Origin: Apostichopus parvimensis
Lineage: Eukaryota > Echinodermata > Holothuroidea > Aspidochirotida > Stichopodidae
Assembly: GCA_000934455.1 (NCBI GenBank)
Contig: KN890823.1
Location: forward strand, 1 to 24,195
Direction of reading: 5' to 3'
Length of the DNA stretch: 24,195 bases
Shown here: in pieces, positions 10,157 to 20,617 of the stretch
Numbering within the stretch: position 1 is the first letter of the stretch
Layout of the letters: each line of letters starts with the position of its first letter
Notes under the pieces: generated by a model
The model's database searches: none
The model's input: only the letters and a program-made list of their open reading frames with translations
What the model was told of the DNA's origin: nothing
Position numbers and translations under genes: made by a program

Positions 10157-10896
10157 ATTTGTGTGGCACTACTGTGCAGTTACTATATACTACTCATAGT
10201 GCTGTATGTGTACTACACTGTTCTGTACAGTATTGTGTGGATGCCACTACTGTACACAGTAATTGCAGTGTACAGTACAACATTGTTCAACATACAGTGT
10301 TGTACCAGGGAGCTGCTAGAGTAGCAGCTCCCTGGTTGTACTGTACATGTACTATACTGTACTGTAGAGTATTATATTGTGTGGAATGTGGATGCCACTA
10401 CAGTAACTGCAGTGTACAATACAACTCTGTTCAACATAGTGTTGTACTGTACATGTACTATACTGTACTGTAGAGTAATTGTATTGTGTAGATGCCACTA
10501 CAGTACACAGTAATTGCAGTGTACAGTACAACACTGCTCAACATAGTGTTGTACTGTACATGTACTATACTGTACTGTAGAGTAATTGTATTGTGTGGAT
10601 GCCGCTACAGTACATAGTAACTGCAGTGTACAGTACAACACTGCTCAACATAGTGTTGTACTGTACATACATGTACTATACTGTACTGTAGAGTATTGTA
10701 TTGTGTGGATGCCGCTACAGTACGCAGTAACTGCAATGTACAGTACAGTACAACACTGCTCACCATACAGAGTTGTACTGTACATGAACTATACTGTACT
10801 GTAGAGTACTGTATTGTGTGGATGCCACCACCGTGCACAGTAACTGCAGTGTACAGTACAACACTGTTCAACATACAGTGTTGTACTGAATTGTAT
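10157..10896. repeat. Palindromic satellite, six main 100-113-bp units
   Basis: The marker GTG(G/A)ATGCC recurs with its ATGCC at 10241, 10392, 10492, 10599, 10709 and 10822. This gives spacings of 151, 100, 107, 110 and 113, and the 151 contains an extra hairpin. A degenerate unit precedes the first. Each unit is itself a hairpin: TGTACAGTACAACACT, then a 9-nt loop (GCTCAACAT), then AGTGTTGTACTGTACA. The arms are exact 16-bp complements at 10520-10535/10545-10560 and at 10627-10642/10652-10667. The remaining unit sequence contains GTACATGTAC and ACTGTACTGTAG words. Open frames across it on both strands are by-products of the repeat. It lies in CDC34 intron 1. Confidence 0.93.
10304..10336. 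repeat. Perfect 14-bp hairpin inserted in the first satellite unit
   Basis: ACCAGGGAGCTGCT (10304-10317), loop AGAGT, then AGCAGCTCCCTGGT (10323-10336). The GC-rich stem is unlike the surrounding satellite and is absent from the other units. It explains much of the unusually long 151-bp spacing. Confidence 0.9.
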
Positions 10897-12715
10897 ACTA
10901 TTAGACCACATCAACTAACACCAACTAACGACCTATATTGCACACAAATTGACAATGAAAGTATTACTGTGACTTTTATTTATGACTTTCATTCATGCAT
11001 GGTCTATAAAACACTTTGCTCATACCATACGGTGGATGTTAATTAAGCTAGAAATGGTACATTATACACTGTAGGGGACAAAATGATGTGAATGTCAATA
11101 GATACATACATACATTGTCCATCTAATGTATGTTGCAATATCCAAACACAAGTAGATCGTCTATACAAACTACCCACAGCAGACCAAATATATTTCAAGT
11201 TTTAGCTTTTGGTCATTGAGTGAACATGATTGTTTCAGCTGATTCGTGGTTGGATAAGAGTATTGCTTCAATCTAATAGGGTTCAGCAGACCATAATTCA
11301 TAGTGTTCTAAAGAATTACTGTATGCCTGGGCCCTGAGGACAGCAAACAACCCCCGGAGTGCACCTTACCCAACTGCTATCACTGGGAGGCACCTTACAC
11401 AACTGAACTTTACACTATGAACAGGATTCAACTGCTGTACATGTACCTGTATGCAAACATTGTCTTGTAAATTTTATTATAATTCATTTCTAAGTAACAC
11501 ATTGAAAACATGACTGTTTTTTTAATGTTCACTGCCAACACCAACATTCACCATGTACAGTACTATCAACTTATATCTTGATATGACTAATAAATGTTTC
11601 TGGGAATTTATACAATGGTGGGACCTTTGACACCCACTTAACTTATTGTGTATAGATCTCCCATGCATGTAAATATACTGTTAGCTATTTTGTGATTTTG
11701 TTGGTCTGTTGTACTGGTGTTACATGTTACAACACTATACAAACTTGCATGTTCTAGTTTCAACTTTTAACCTATGTACAGGGGGACTGCACCTAAATAA
11801 AGAAATTGCACACTCATATACAAGTAGTTCAAACAGGAACTCCTTTAGTTACTCTACAATGTGACTTATTTTGCCAAACAAATTACCTTCACCAAATGTT
11901 TTCAATAAATACCCAAAACTTTGTGATGTCTATATATATCCCCATTTATGTTGCAATGATGCATTTCCCTTGTATATAGATACTGTATGCTATATATTTA
12001 TTAATTGTTCACAGTCATTAGTCAGCACTATTAACAAAGACATTAAAACCTGTGCATTCGAAAGTACTGAGATGGAGGATGTTAATATACATTATCACTT
12101 CTGTATATAGAGTGATGTGAAGTACATTGTCTAGATATTGGCAGTAGACTTAGACAATGATGAGCAAAAACAGATTTTGTTTTGTTGTTGTTAATAACGA
12201 ACTACAAAGAGTTTTGAGTTTAATGAATTTTGCTTGACATAAGAAACTGATATTTTTCAAGTAAACAGTAACTGGATAGATACAGTATTTCCACTTGTGA
12301 TCATGCAACTTCCACATTTTTGCATAGCATTTTTCACTACTGTATGTATACTGAACCAGATCAATTGTTCACTAAATAAACTAAACAAAGTGAAAGGTAT
12401 GGAAATAGCAATAAAAATATATTAGTACCTGTAGGTATTTGAAAAGATGACGGCATTATGATGCACTCTGAAACTTAAGCGCTCCGGAAAGAAAACATGC
12501 TTACAGAAAAGTGTTAGTTAAATCATGGAGTTTCATGGTACTTTAACGGTACCAGAGGTTTAGCATAAAAAAATGGAATGGCTGCACTGCTGTTCTTTTG
12601 AAAGTAGCGCAGCTGAAATGTGTCCGTTATTCAATGTAAAATGTTCACACTGACATACAGTAGCGGATATGACAAGTTGATAAGGCTGAATTGCTAGGAC
12701 ACAAGTGGTCCGCGA

Positions 12716-12742
12716 GGGGGGGGGGAGGGGGGGAGAGTGGGA
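12716..12742. repeat. G-tract (G10-A-G7 and shorter runs)
   Basis: Runs of ten and seven G followed by GAGAGTGGGAG. Potential G-quadruplex former on the plus strand. Intronic for CDC34. Confidence 0.7.
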
Positions 12743-14330
12743 GTCACATCAAATTGGAGGGATAAGGGAATGACTCATTGAGATGACATGACAAGATGAC
12801 TTTGAGCTGCTGGTCTGTCATGAAACACATTTCCAAGCTGGACTGAAACAGGTCTGCAAGTGTCAATAATATGAACATTGACAAATTAACATAACTACTC
12901 TAAGTACAATTTTAATACACTGTTAATATGAAGCTGACAAGTTCATATTGACTGCAATCAAATCATATTTGTTCCACACTGGTGGTAAATTTATGCATCT
13001 AGGCATATACTGTACATTCATTTACGAGATACTATAAGTTCTATAGGCTACATCACACAAGTAGAGCTGTAGGAATTCCGTACATTTATATGGAATGCTG
13101 CTTACTTTTGGGTCATATCCTTTTGTTAAAAATTGCTGGACATACACGTTATGCAATCAACGAGAAGTCATGCCAGATATCTAAGTAACCTAGTAACAAG
13201 TGCAATGGCAGTTGTAATTATGCTGGATTTTGAGCATGACCCAAATAACAATGTTCAGTCTGTTATTGTGGGGGAGGGAGGGGGAAAGCTTAGCTGTAGG
13301 GACAGTGGGAAGGACTTGACTGGCAATCAAGCAGTGCTTGGGGATCCAGAGCAGTATTCTGCTCATTCACTTGCATACTTGTCTCAGAATATATACATAG
13401 CTGATCTTTTGAATTACAATTAAAACTGAGTGTTAGATATATCAAGAATCAGTAGCCTTATCCATGTGTGATAGGTTGTAAGTTTGCTTATTTCAACACT
13501 TTGTCTTAGGAGCGAGGGTTTTGGGAGGTCAAGACCTTATTACTTCTTCATTCCTGGCTAGATGCCACTGGTGGAGGTGCAATGATCACTTTGCCCTGTG
13601 GCCATTAACGCCGGCAGTCTGCCTCTGCCGTAGGGGCAGAAAGTGAATTATCTTCACTGCGTACTTACTCCTCTGGGTGATAGCTACTAGCTATGGTGAT
13701 CAAATGTTTATAAATAGTATCTGTTGAACATACATTAGAAAAAGTGAATTTTGTGTTTATTGGGCAAATTTGGTAACGACTATTGTAATGAAATACGTAA
13801 AGCAAAGTACAGGCCTACAAATGTTAACTAGTACGCTGTTAAGAATTCTAAGTGAACATGTTTGTGAACGAATTGTCTGAAATAGGAAGTAATCACATTG
13901 TTATGAAAGACAGTGCATTATCATCAGTAGGCCTAACACTAGGCCATATAAGTTTTAATGTAGCCTACACCGTGGCAATTGAAGACTCCACTGAAGATTA
14001 CCAATATTTTCTGTACGTTCAGAGTAATAAGTCCAATCCAATACTATCGGTGTCCCTATGATCACAATATCCACTTAAGTTTGCCAAAGCAGTATCCAAC
14101 TGGCTCTTCAGTTGGTCTAGATGCTTAATCACCTATTAGTGTTAGTATTTGTGTGAATATAATACTTATAGTTATACAATAATACTAGCCCAACTTAGCC
14201 CTAGCCTTGGACCAGTGTCTCACTCATAAGCTAGGCCCTCACTGCAATGAGGTTGGATTTCAAAGGAATCCTATCAATAAAACAGTACATGAATGACCTT
14301 TTAATGTTACAAGTTGAATGACCCAATTAC

Positions 14331-14504
14331 CTTGAAGTATCCTCCTTGGTACAAAGTATCTGGAGGCCCAAAGATGGCTACTTTCCAGTGAAACAAGTTA
14401 TCGTCGTTTGTGCTTACAGTAAACCCTTCCACTGGCTCTTCTTGGAGCTTTTTGAGTTCTAAATTTAAGGTACGAATGGCAACCGTTGGTGGAGTCTTCG
14501 CCAT
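14331..14504 (-). CDS. CDC34: CDC34/UBE2R-type ubiquitin-conjugating enzyme E2, exon 1 (start)
   Basis: The gene encodes an E2 that accepts ubiquitin from E1 as a thioester. In this family it works with cullin-RING (SCF) ligases to build Lys48 chains in cytosol and nucleus. Exon 1 gives residues 1-58: MAKTPPTVAIRTLNLELKKL, then QEEPVEGFTVSTNDDNLFHW, then KVAIFGPPDTLYQGGYFK. This is the E2 N-terminal helix and first strands. LKKLQEEPVEGF and the VAIFGPP-T-Y-GGYFK pattern match UBE2R proteins. The ATG at 14504 has a strong context (AACATGG), with an in-frame TAA at 14582-14580 and no ATG between. The donor is AAG|GTAATT, phase 0. Exons 1-3 give 120 residues. Assignment to the CDC34/UBE2R2 pair is firm, but which vertebrate paralogue it resembles more is not decidable here. 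Confidence 0.95.
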
Positions 14505-14850
14505 GTTGGCAAGGCTTATCAATGGCAAAATAAAAAATGAATCAAAATGTTTCGAAGCCGGCGAGAAAGCCGGGCTTTTTTATATCAAATTCCTGCTCTT
14601 CTTATTCCGACGACAATTCTTGCTTGCAGCTCAGCTGTGTTATTTGTTGTGGTTTTATGACGTCACCTGTGTAAGAGACGAACACGGAAGACTCAATCAA
14701 CAGATAAATCTCTTTGTTCTCCGTTATCCGGACATAAATCATGAAAATGAACACGTTTTCTGGTTGGAACAAATGCTTCGAGTGAAAATTTCATTGGTGA
14801 CTGAAATTCCGTAGACAAAATCTCGGTTCTTTGTCACATTGGCAACCACA
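14505..14850 (-). promoter_or_regulatory. Probable 5' UTR and proximal promoter of CDC34
   Basis: This is the stretch directly upstream of the CDC34 start codon. It is more GC-balanced than the introns, contains a perfect CRE, and has an in-frame stop ahead of the ATG. I see no TATA box at a convincing distance and cannot place the transcription start. The extent given is inferred. Confidence 0.4.
14658..14665. promoter_or_regulatory. CRE palindrome (CREB/ATF site)
   Basis: Perfect TGACGTCA, about 155 bp upstream of the CDC34 start codon on the minus strand. That is a typical proximal position for CREB/ATF binding. Function is inferred from the consensus only. Confidence 0.5.
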
Positions 14851-15092
14851 ACAGTAGTACTGCGGTATGCGGAGCTGGCTGAATATTGTATTGGGTACTT
14901 CAATGCAATTCACGTATGCAATACAATTTGTCATACAGTGTGGTATCTGTGGCAATTTCTACACAGGCATATACACACTAACCTAGTCTGCTGTACCGTA
15001 CCTACACAAAAGTGAATATACTGTGAACCAACGAATACCAGTATGTGTCATCTGTGCTGAAGGCTCTATTTAGGTTTCCCAAGTAAACACAA

Positions 15093-15100
15093 TGACGTCA
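15093..15100. promoter_or_regulatory. Second CRE palindrome
   Basis: Another perfect TGACGTCA, about 590 bp upstream of the CDC34 start and 435 bp from the first CRE. It could be a distal promoter element or chance. Confidence 0.35.
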
Positions 15101-15502
15101 TAATAATTCCGCTTTCAGCATGCATCATATCACCAGCGAAGTCAATTATTCATACAAAAGTCACAGTTTCTTAAATCTTTGGCAGTGTTCCGTTCCGCTC
15201 TCACAGAGAACAATGTCTGGATAGACAGAGTAATGCAGGAAAGTTTATTCTGGCTAGTGCCGTGAGTAATATGTTAAAACCAAATAAGGAGACTTACGCA
15301 AAAGTCAAAATAAAAGGGGAATTCATTGCACTTGCGAAATATTCTTATCGGTTCAAAACTCCGAACTGTCGGTCTCGACCTTTCCTGAAAAGAACACCCA
15401 AGGCTCAGACGATCCTATAGTGCAGGTTGACTGTTTGTGTGTGGTGTAAGGTGTAAATGTGGGAGGGGGCCGGGCCAGTGGCACAGCACTCTCTTTTGTA
15501 CT

Positions 15503-15602
15503 TGGGAGGGGTCTAATTAGGTGATTGGTGTCCTCTGCCCTTTTAGAAATTTTGGTAAAATGGAGGATGCATGCTTAGATGCCAAACGGCGCTATATTTG
15601 AC
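15503..15602 (+). mobile_element. hAT-type transposon remnant C
   Basis: The order GGGAGGGGTCTAA, then TTTTAGAAATTTT, then CTTAGATGCCAAA matches the internal module of MITE A (1903-1975) and, inverted, of MITE B (about 17541-17632). A CCAGTGGC word 28 bp before it (15475-15482) could be a decayed end, but no matching right terminal repeat or target duplication was found. It is therefore called a fragment, and its true limits are unknown. Confidence 0.55.
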
Positions 15603-17168
15603 AAGTTTTGAAATGGACGTTGATTAATTTTCGACTGTTTAGGGGGCATACTCCTATAAAAATTATATCAATCCGCCCGGATGTTCTCTTAGCTCAGGAA
15701 AAGTGCCAAAATGCAGTATGAAAACATCTTTTTGGCTTGCATGTTGAAGAGCATGGATGGAAGTACACGTGGTGCAAAAATTGGGTCAATTGAGGCAATT
15801 TTAAACCCCGCCTTTATAGGCTTCCCATGAGCAGCGTACGAAAGTTGTTTACTACTGAGTGAAGAGTTTTGTCTACAAGTGACGAAAACTTCCGGCTCAG
15901 ATAGCAAACAATCTGCATGGTCATGATGCGGATAAATTGATGGTGCCATGAAATAAAAGGCTAACTTGTCAGCTATCCAGTGATGGGTAGCGTTTAGCTA
16001 TAGTGAGAAAAATCTATCTAGACTAATTAGAGACCACATTAATTTTGTGATTTAGTGTGTAAGTCAAATGGGCAGTATATGCTACCTTAGGTAATTTTAC
16101 CGCACATAATTATTTTATGTACTGTACAAAAGGATCTTTTTTAATATTTCTGTCTGTCAATGGAGGAGGGCTGAACTCCCTCAGTGATGTTTTGTGGGAA
16201 CTGAAGCGTTCCCCGCTCAAAGGGTATGTGATTATGGACTGAGCGGGGCGGGGATATATCGATCTGCATCCATGGTAATATATATGTACAATATGGTAAT
16301 GATGAACGATTATACCTGGCTATCGAGGACGTGAATTTTAATGTCATCAGTAACTATTTACTATAGGCTAAGAATATTGCTAATAAACGGGAAGTACTTT
16401 CATGGTAGTTGTTCACACATCATGGGGACCATTAAAGGTAGTCAGTATATAGGCCCCAAATTATAGCACGCTAGACTTGTTAGAAGTTTTCAAAAAGGTA
16501 CTTTCCTGGAGGTCCTTACCCTCCAAATGTTTTTTTAGACATTTTTAAGGAACACACAACTTGAAGATGACTGAATGTCCCAGTGAGGAAAAATTTCCTC
16601 GAAGGTTGTAATAAAAACTGTTTAAGAATTTTGGCCAAAGGTGACCATATTTGAAGATCTAGCATATTTGTGGCCAATACAGCATACCTTTAACTGCTGG
16701 TTTGTGATCAAATTGACGAGTAGCTGTAAAAGTCTAAAGTGACAACATTTTCCATCTAACCGTGGAGCAATACGGCTTGATTTGGTAGTAAATCTGGCGA
16801 TCAAAGTTCAAATATAGGTGTCATTTCAATACTGTATGTGGTGTTCAGTGATTCACACTGGCAGATAAGGTGCCCGCGCCGACTCGACTTGCAAGTCACC
16901 CAAGACGACATGCATAATGTAACATGAAAACCTAAAACAACTTAAACCAATCTCAACCCCAAATGACATGCCATGCAATGGCGTTAAGGCATGGAGCAAA
17001 AGGGCCCCGGACCGGTGCAGTAATGTCAATTAGAATGGTAAAGGAGAAGCCCGTATTCACCGAACGGCCAGTGGTTTGGGCTTGGGCATGCAGTGAGCAA
17101 TCACTGGGCTTTAAGCCATTGAGGGCAGGATTCCGTTAGAATTTCCATTCAATGGTGACGGTAGGCCT

Positions 17169-17176
17169 ATTATGAG
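17169..17176. repeat. Target-site duplication, left copy, of MITE B
   Basis: ATTATGAG, identical to 17684-17691. Confidence 0.93.
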
Positions 17177-17683
17177 CACTGGCGGATCCAAGGGGGGGGG
17201 CCAAGGGGGGCCATGCCCCCCCCCCCAAAGGTGAGCCAAAAAGTGTTTCCGAACATCCGCTAAATCATATGATTGGAAATTAAAAAAATCGAGAGGAATA
17301 GCAGTGGTAGACTAATCTAAACCTTTTCGTTTTCTGGTTTAAAATTAAATGTATGAGCATGAGGATTTACAGTTTAACACCATTTTGCAGTTACAGGCTG
17401 GTTGTAAGAAATTTATAACCTATGAGAAATAAAATTTCTTGAGAAAGATGATCCCAACTTTGTTTTATAAATATTTTAGAAAATTACACCTGGGAAACAT
17501 TTTTTTTAGAAGTAAATTAACGTCACCATTGTACACTTTTGTCGCACCAAATTGCATCTAAGGGCATTCAGCAATAGAAAATTTTCCAAAGGGGAGGGGG
17601 CACCCACTCCCCTTAGACCCCTCCCCATATCACTCTAATGCCACTTTGGCCCCTCCCAAACAAAGGCCCTGGATCCGCCAGTG
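17177..17683. mobile_element. hAT-type MITE B (507 bp)
   Basis: Perfect 13-bp terminal inverted repeats CACTGGCGGATCC / GGATCCGCCAGTG. They are flanked by a perfect 8-bp direct repeat ATTATGAG (17169-17176 and 17684-17691), as expected for the hAT superfamily. Both subterminal parts carry long G or C runs; the left has GGGGGGGCC...CCCCCCC able to fold back. The right half, read on the minus strand, has the GGGAGGGGTCTAAGGGG...GGAAAATTTTC...TTAGATGCAATTTGGTG module. There is no transposase, so it is non-autonomous. The intact ends and duplication suggest a fairly recent insertion. Confidence 0.93.
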
Positions 17684-17691
17684 ATTATGAG
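17684..17691. repeat. Target-site duplication, right copy, of MITE B
   Basis: ATTATGAG directly after the terminal CCGCCAGTG, matching 17169-17176. Confidence 0.93.
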
Positions 17692-20420
17692 AGACCTGTA
17701 CTCATGCAGGACCGTGTTTAATGAATATGAATAAGATCAAAAGTTCTGATTGTTATTACTATACGGTTTCCTATGGTTGTAATAAAATACCAAGGCGCTG
17801 TCACCGTACATACAGTACCGTATAACTTAGGAACAATGAGACTCGATATATAGTGCACGTGACGGAGTACGGGTAATGTGTTCCTTTACCATTGGGCTGT
17901 TGTATACCTGCATTTGAACAGTGTCGCTAGAATGATATCCAGTGAAATCATGCAGCATGAAGCAAATGATTGCTTCATAACATTGATATCTGCTTAATTG
18001 GCTCCAATTATAGCACCCTATAGCTAGGAAAGTTTAATGATTACGTAATCGACCTGACACGGTCGTAAATCCACCTCACGCTCTACGTTTAGCATGCGTA
18101 GCTTCTTAACACAATAAGGCTCTTTATGTAAACACTGTGTGGAAATATATGATCATGTCTACAGTGTAGTCAAGCATACAGCGTTCACACAAAGACCCTT
18201 ATAAAAGAAAAATATGTGGCAAGCGTTACCGACTAATTGGTAAAAAGAGGTCATTTTACGACCAAGCCAGGTCGATAACGTAATCTCAAGAAACTTTTCC
18301 ATTATAGCGTGCTTTAGGGGTCTATACCTCAGACCTTAAACGTTAGATGGTGCCTTATAGTATTGAAATTTACTGAACGAAACGTACTCAGTTTCAGTAA
18401 CACATGTTTCATTTCATTTATATTTTTCTCACATCATGCATGTATCATTTACAATAATCAGAGGGTATAGAAAAAAGGAATAAAAGAGATATGATGTAGA
18501 ACAATAAACCCCCGTGGGCTTGACGAAGTGACATACTCCCTATAATTTAAAGCATTAGAAAGAACTATTGCAGTATTGAATAACAACTTAAAAACAAAAC
18601 ACACACAAATAAAACAACACCCAACCTCCTGCAAACTCTAGGCCTATCTCAATTGAATGTCAGACCGAAAATCTACCCATCCACCAGAATTCCATCACAG
18701 CTGAATACCTACTTCCATACAAGAAAGGAGTGCAGGGTTTTATACAGTCTGATTGAAAGTATATATACGCATACAAATGATCAGTATCGATAAGACATGA
18801 GGTATGATTTACTCAAAATATATCTAAAAGATCTTAAACTATAGGTCTGTCAATGAATGCCATGTGTAAGGAGTGCCAATGGTTAATGGCACTAATATTA
18901 CCATTCCTGCCAGATATATACTATCAATTAAATTTCTCTATTTGTTTAGTAGTACCATCTTCCGGTTGAAGGACCAATTTGATGATTCCAAGGGCCTCAA
19001 ACATGAACATGGGCCATTTGGAGTGACCTCTTTATTGATAGTTTGGTGGGCCCGAAGGCAGATTAAAAGGATTCATTGTACAACAGGAAGGCCGCATAAT
19101 TCTTCGATGCTTTTTGCGTATGTATTACTCTATATGGTAGTGACTCCCGTGAGTGAAGTTATACTTCTAAATTACGTCTCTATATATATATACCCCGAAA
19201 CAGCGTTGATAACTGATGACTAAACTTCGTAACATTTGATTTTTCAAGTTCGGATTTATTTCGATTTTTACTTCAATCAATTGTAACAAACGAGCATCGC
19301 AAAGAGATTACATAATAGCGAGAACATCAATACTGACGATATGAGATATAGGTAAGCCTAGTAGAACATATATGGCAGTGGAAAGACACTATAGCAAGAT
19401 AAGTGAGGAGACTACTAAGGAAGTTTAACAAGAAACCTTGTGGAATAGAAGTCCCCAGAGAGCAAACTGAACAGGCAAAAGCCTGAAGGAAGAGATATGG
19501 AGTAAGACTACTGACCAACAAAAAAGTAAATGATACCCCACGTGCAAGTGACGTTTTGTTCGTGTCGCTACAAAATGCAGACAGTAATGAAACGTGATAC
19601 CTTAATTGTTATTTGTAGCTGGACATGAGATGTCCATCGCTGTATCGTTGTATACTGTGCTGTGGGTATTGACCGCAGCTGTATGTACTGACTGTACACT
19701 AGTGTCTAATTACCGACGGTAGCAAGCTGTGTGTGTATTTTCTGGGATCGATGGTGGTGTTTAACACTTCTGTTACACCTCATTCGAAACTAGGTCAAAT
19801 TACCGGCATTAAACGTTTCTTTTTGCGCGAATCTTCACACCCTTTAAGTTGCTATTATAGAAAAGAACATGCAATGTCTTTTCTGTGACACATTATGCTT
19901 TTATATTTGTTGAATGGGGCATATCTTAATCTTTAGTTGTTATGTCTAAGTTCATGGATAAAGCTGTAGAAACTCGGGATTTTTAAATTTTATATAAAGA
20001 ACCTGTATCCTACGTATATATTTCTTTGTGAAAGTTTATGCCAAGTATACTTTTTGCTTTGTCAAGATACTCTTGGGGTTCACGTATAGATTTCACAAAC
20101 CGGCAACGTCCGTTATCGTCACTTGATGAATTCAATAATGTAACATGTACCGTATTATTTCTGGAGTTGCTCTGTAAGTTCGCGACCACTGAAATGACAT
20201 GAAGTTCTTAACTCGTCAAACTATATTTAATTGCTTCCGGGAGATTCATGTAATCAATAATTGATTGATTAGCTCTTATTTCCAAACTGGATCTCTATTT
20301 TTTTTTAAATGAACGGCTTTACATTAAAATGTTAAGCTAAAATATTTCATTCCAAGAAAGTTGCGATATCAAAAGGACATGATGTCAGTTCTCACTCAAA
20401 CGGCGTCTCATAAGATCGTC

Positions 20421-20434
20421 GAATAATTCTAGAA
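20421..20434. promoter_or_regulatory. Heat-shock-element-like site upstream of CCT3
   Basis: GAATAATTCTAGAA contains the palindromic pair TTC-TA-GAA, which is two HSF half-sites in the correct spacing. A third GAA is off by one base (three instead of two spacer bases). It lies about 70 bp before the CCT3 start codon, so it may be in the promoter or the 5' UTR. CCT subunit genes are known HSF targets in animals. The call here rests on the motif alone. Confidence 0.45.
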
Positions 20435-20500
20435 AGTACTCTAGTCATAGTACATGTACAGTATACAGTACAATAGAAGCGTGTACCATACAAAATCAAG

Positions 20501-20537
20501 ATGAATCGTGGAGGTAACGCGCCCATCCTGGTTTTAA
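20501..20537 (+). CDS. CCT3: CCT3 (TCP-1 gamma) chaperonin subunit, exon 1 (start)
   Basis: CCT3 is the gamma subunit of the eight-subunit TRiC/CCT ring, the ATP-driven cytosolic chaperonin that folds actin, tubulin and many other proteins. Exon 1 encodes MNRGGNAPILVL plus the first base of Asn13. The ATG at 20501 has A at -3 (AAGATGA). The donor is A|GTAAGT, phase 1. Spliced exons 1-6 read as one continuous N-terminal equatorial domain closely matching animal CCT3: VLNQNTRRESGKKVQLGN, then RTCLGPRAM, then DPMGGIVMTNDGNAILRE, then VGDGTTS. The family is about 540 residues, so only roughly the first 120 are here. The first five intron positions are all in conserved peptide, which supports the model. 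Confidence 0.95.
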
Positions 20538-20617
20538 GTAAGTATGGTAATGACTCTTCTTTAAGAAAGTGAGCACTTAAAAGCAGTTTTTATTTTTTAT
20601 CTTTTGGTTTTCCACAG
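20538..20617 (+). other. CCT3 intron 1 (80 bp)
   Basis: GTAAGT donor and TTTTCCACAG acceptor, with a T-rich tract before the acceptor. It is very short compared with the other introns here. Confidence 0.92.

Larger units (their letters stand above)
6188..14330 (-). other. CDC34/UBE2R intron 1 (8.1 kb)
   Basis: Phase-0 intron with GT donor at 14330-14329 and AG acceptor at 6189-6188. It holds the foldback at 7500-7562, the 47-bp duplication at 9315-9404, C-rich tracts near 9096-9105 and 9780-9798, the palindromic satellite at 10157-10896 and G-tracts at 12716-12742. The stretches 6200-7490, 7570-9050, 11000-12700 and 12750-14300 contain TACTGTA-rich, AT-rich sequence in which I see no gene. 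A G-rich, possibly transposon-derived patch lies at 8820-9120, but I could not find its ends. Confidence 0.85.
14851..20420. other. Intergenic region between CDC34 and CCT3
   Basis: The two genes are divergently oriented, with about 6.0 kb between start codons. It contains the CRE at 15093, remnant C (15503-15602) and MITE B (17177-17683). A 9-bp inverted repeat CCCCGCTCA/TGAGCGGGG lies at 16211-16219/16240-16248. The stretches 15620-17160 and 17700-20420 show no conserved protein, tRNA or rRNA that I can recognise. Confidence 0.7.

Noticed and set aside
10159-11046. Several overlapping open frames with VLYCT/YSTVQ-like repeats on both strands
   Set aside because: They are direct translations of the palindromic satellite.
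14505-14528. Upstream extension of the CDC34 protein (PLISLAN before MAKTPP)
   Set aside because: There is no ATG between the in-frame stop at 14582-14580 and the ATG at 14504. The extension would need a TTG start, which is not expected in an animal gene.
14552-14585. GC stem (AAGCCGGC...GCCGGGCTT) followed by T-run, like a bacterial terminator
   Set aside because: The window is eukaryotic and the structure lies in the CDC34 5' region. Resemblance to a Rho-independent terminator is coincidental.
14410-14814. 134-codon plus-strand frame, the longest in the window
   Set aside because: It starts with GTG and runs antisense over CDC34 exon 1 and its 5' region. The translation resembles nothing known to me, so it is a shadow of the E2 exon.
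15689-15949. 86-codon minus-strand frame starting MAPSIYPHHDHAD
   Set aside because: It does have an ATG, but no family is recognised. It sits beside transposon remnant C, so it may be repeat-derived. Not enough to call a gene.
16211-16248. Inverted repeat CCCCGCTCA...TGAGCGGGG with nearby GC-box-like GGGGCGGGG
   Set aside because: Arms are only 9 bp with a 20-nt loop and no target duplication, and there is no gene start nearby to make it a promoter.
18873-19223. 116-codon plus-strand open frame between the two genes
   Set aside because: It begins with GTG, no recognisable domain is visible, splice sites are not evident and the composition matches the surrounding AT-rich DNA. Chance frame most likely.
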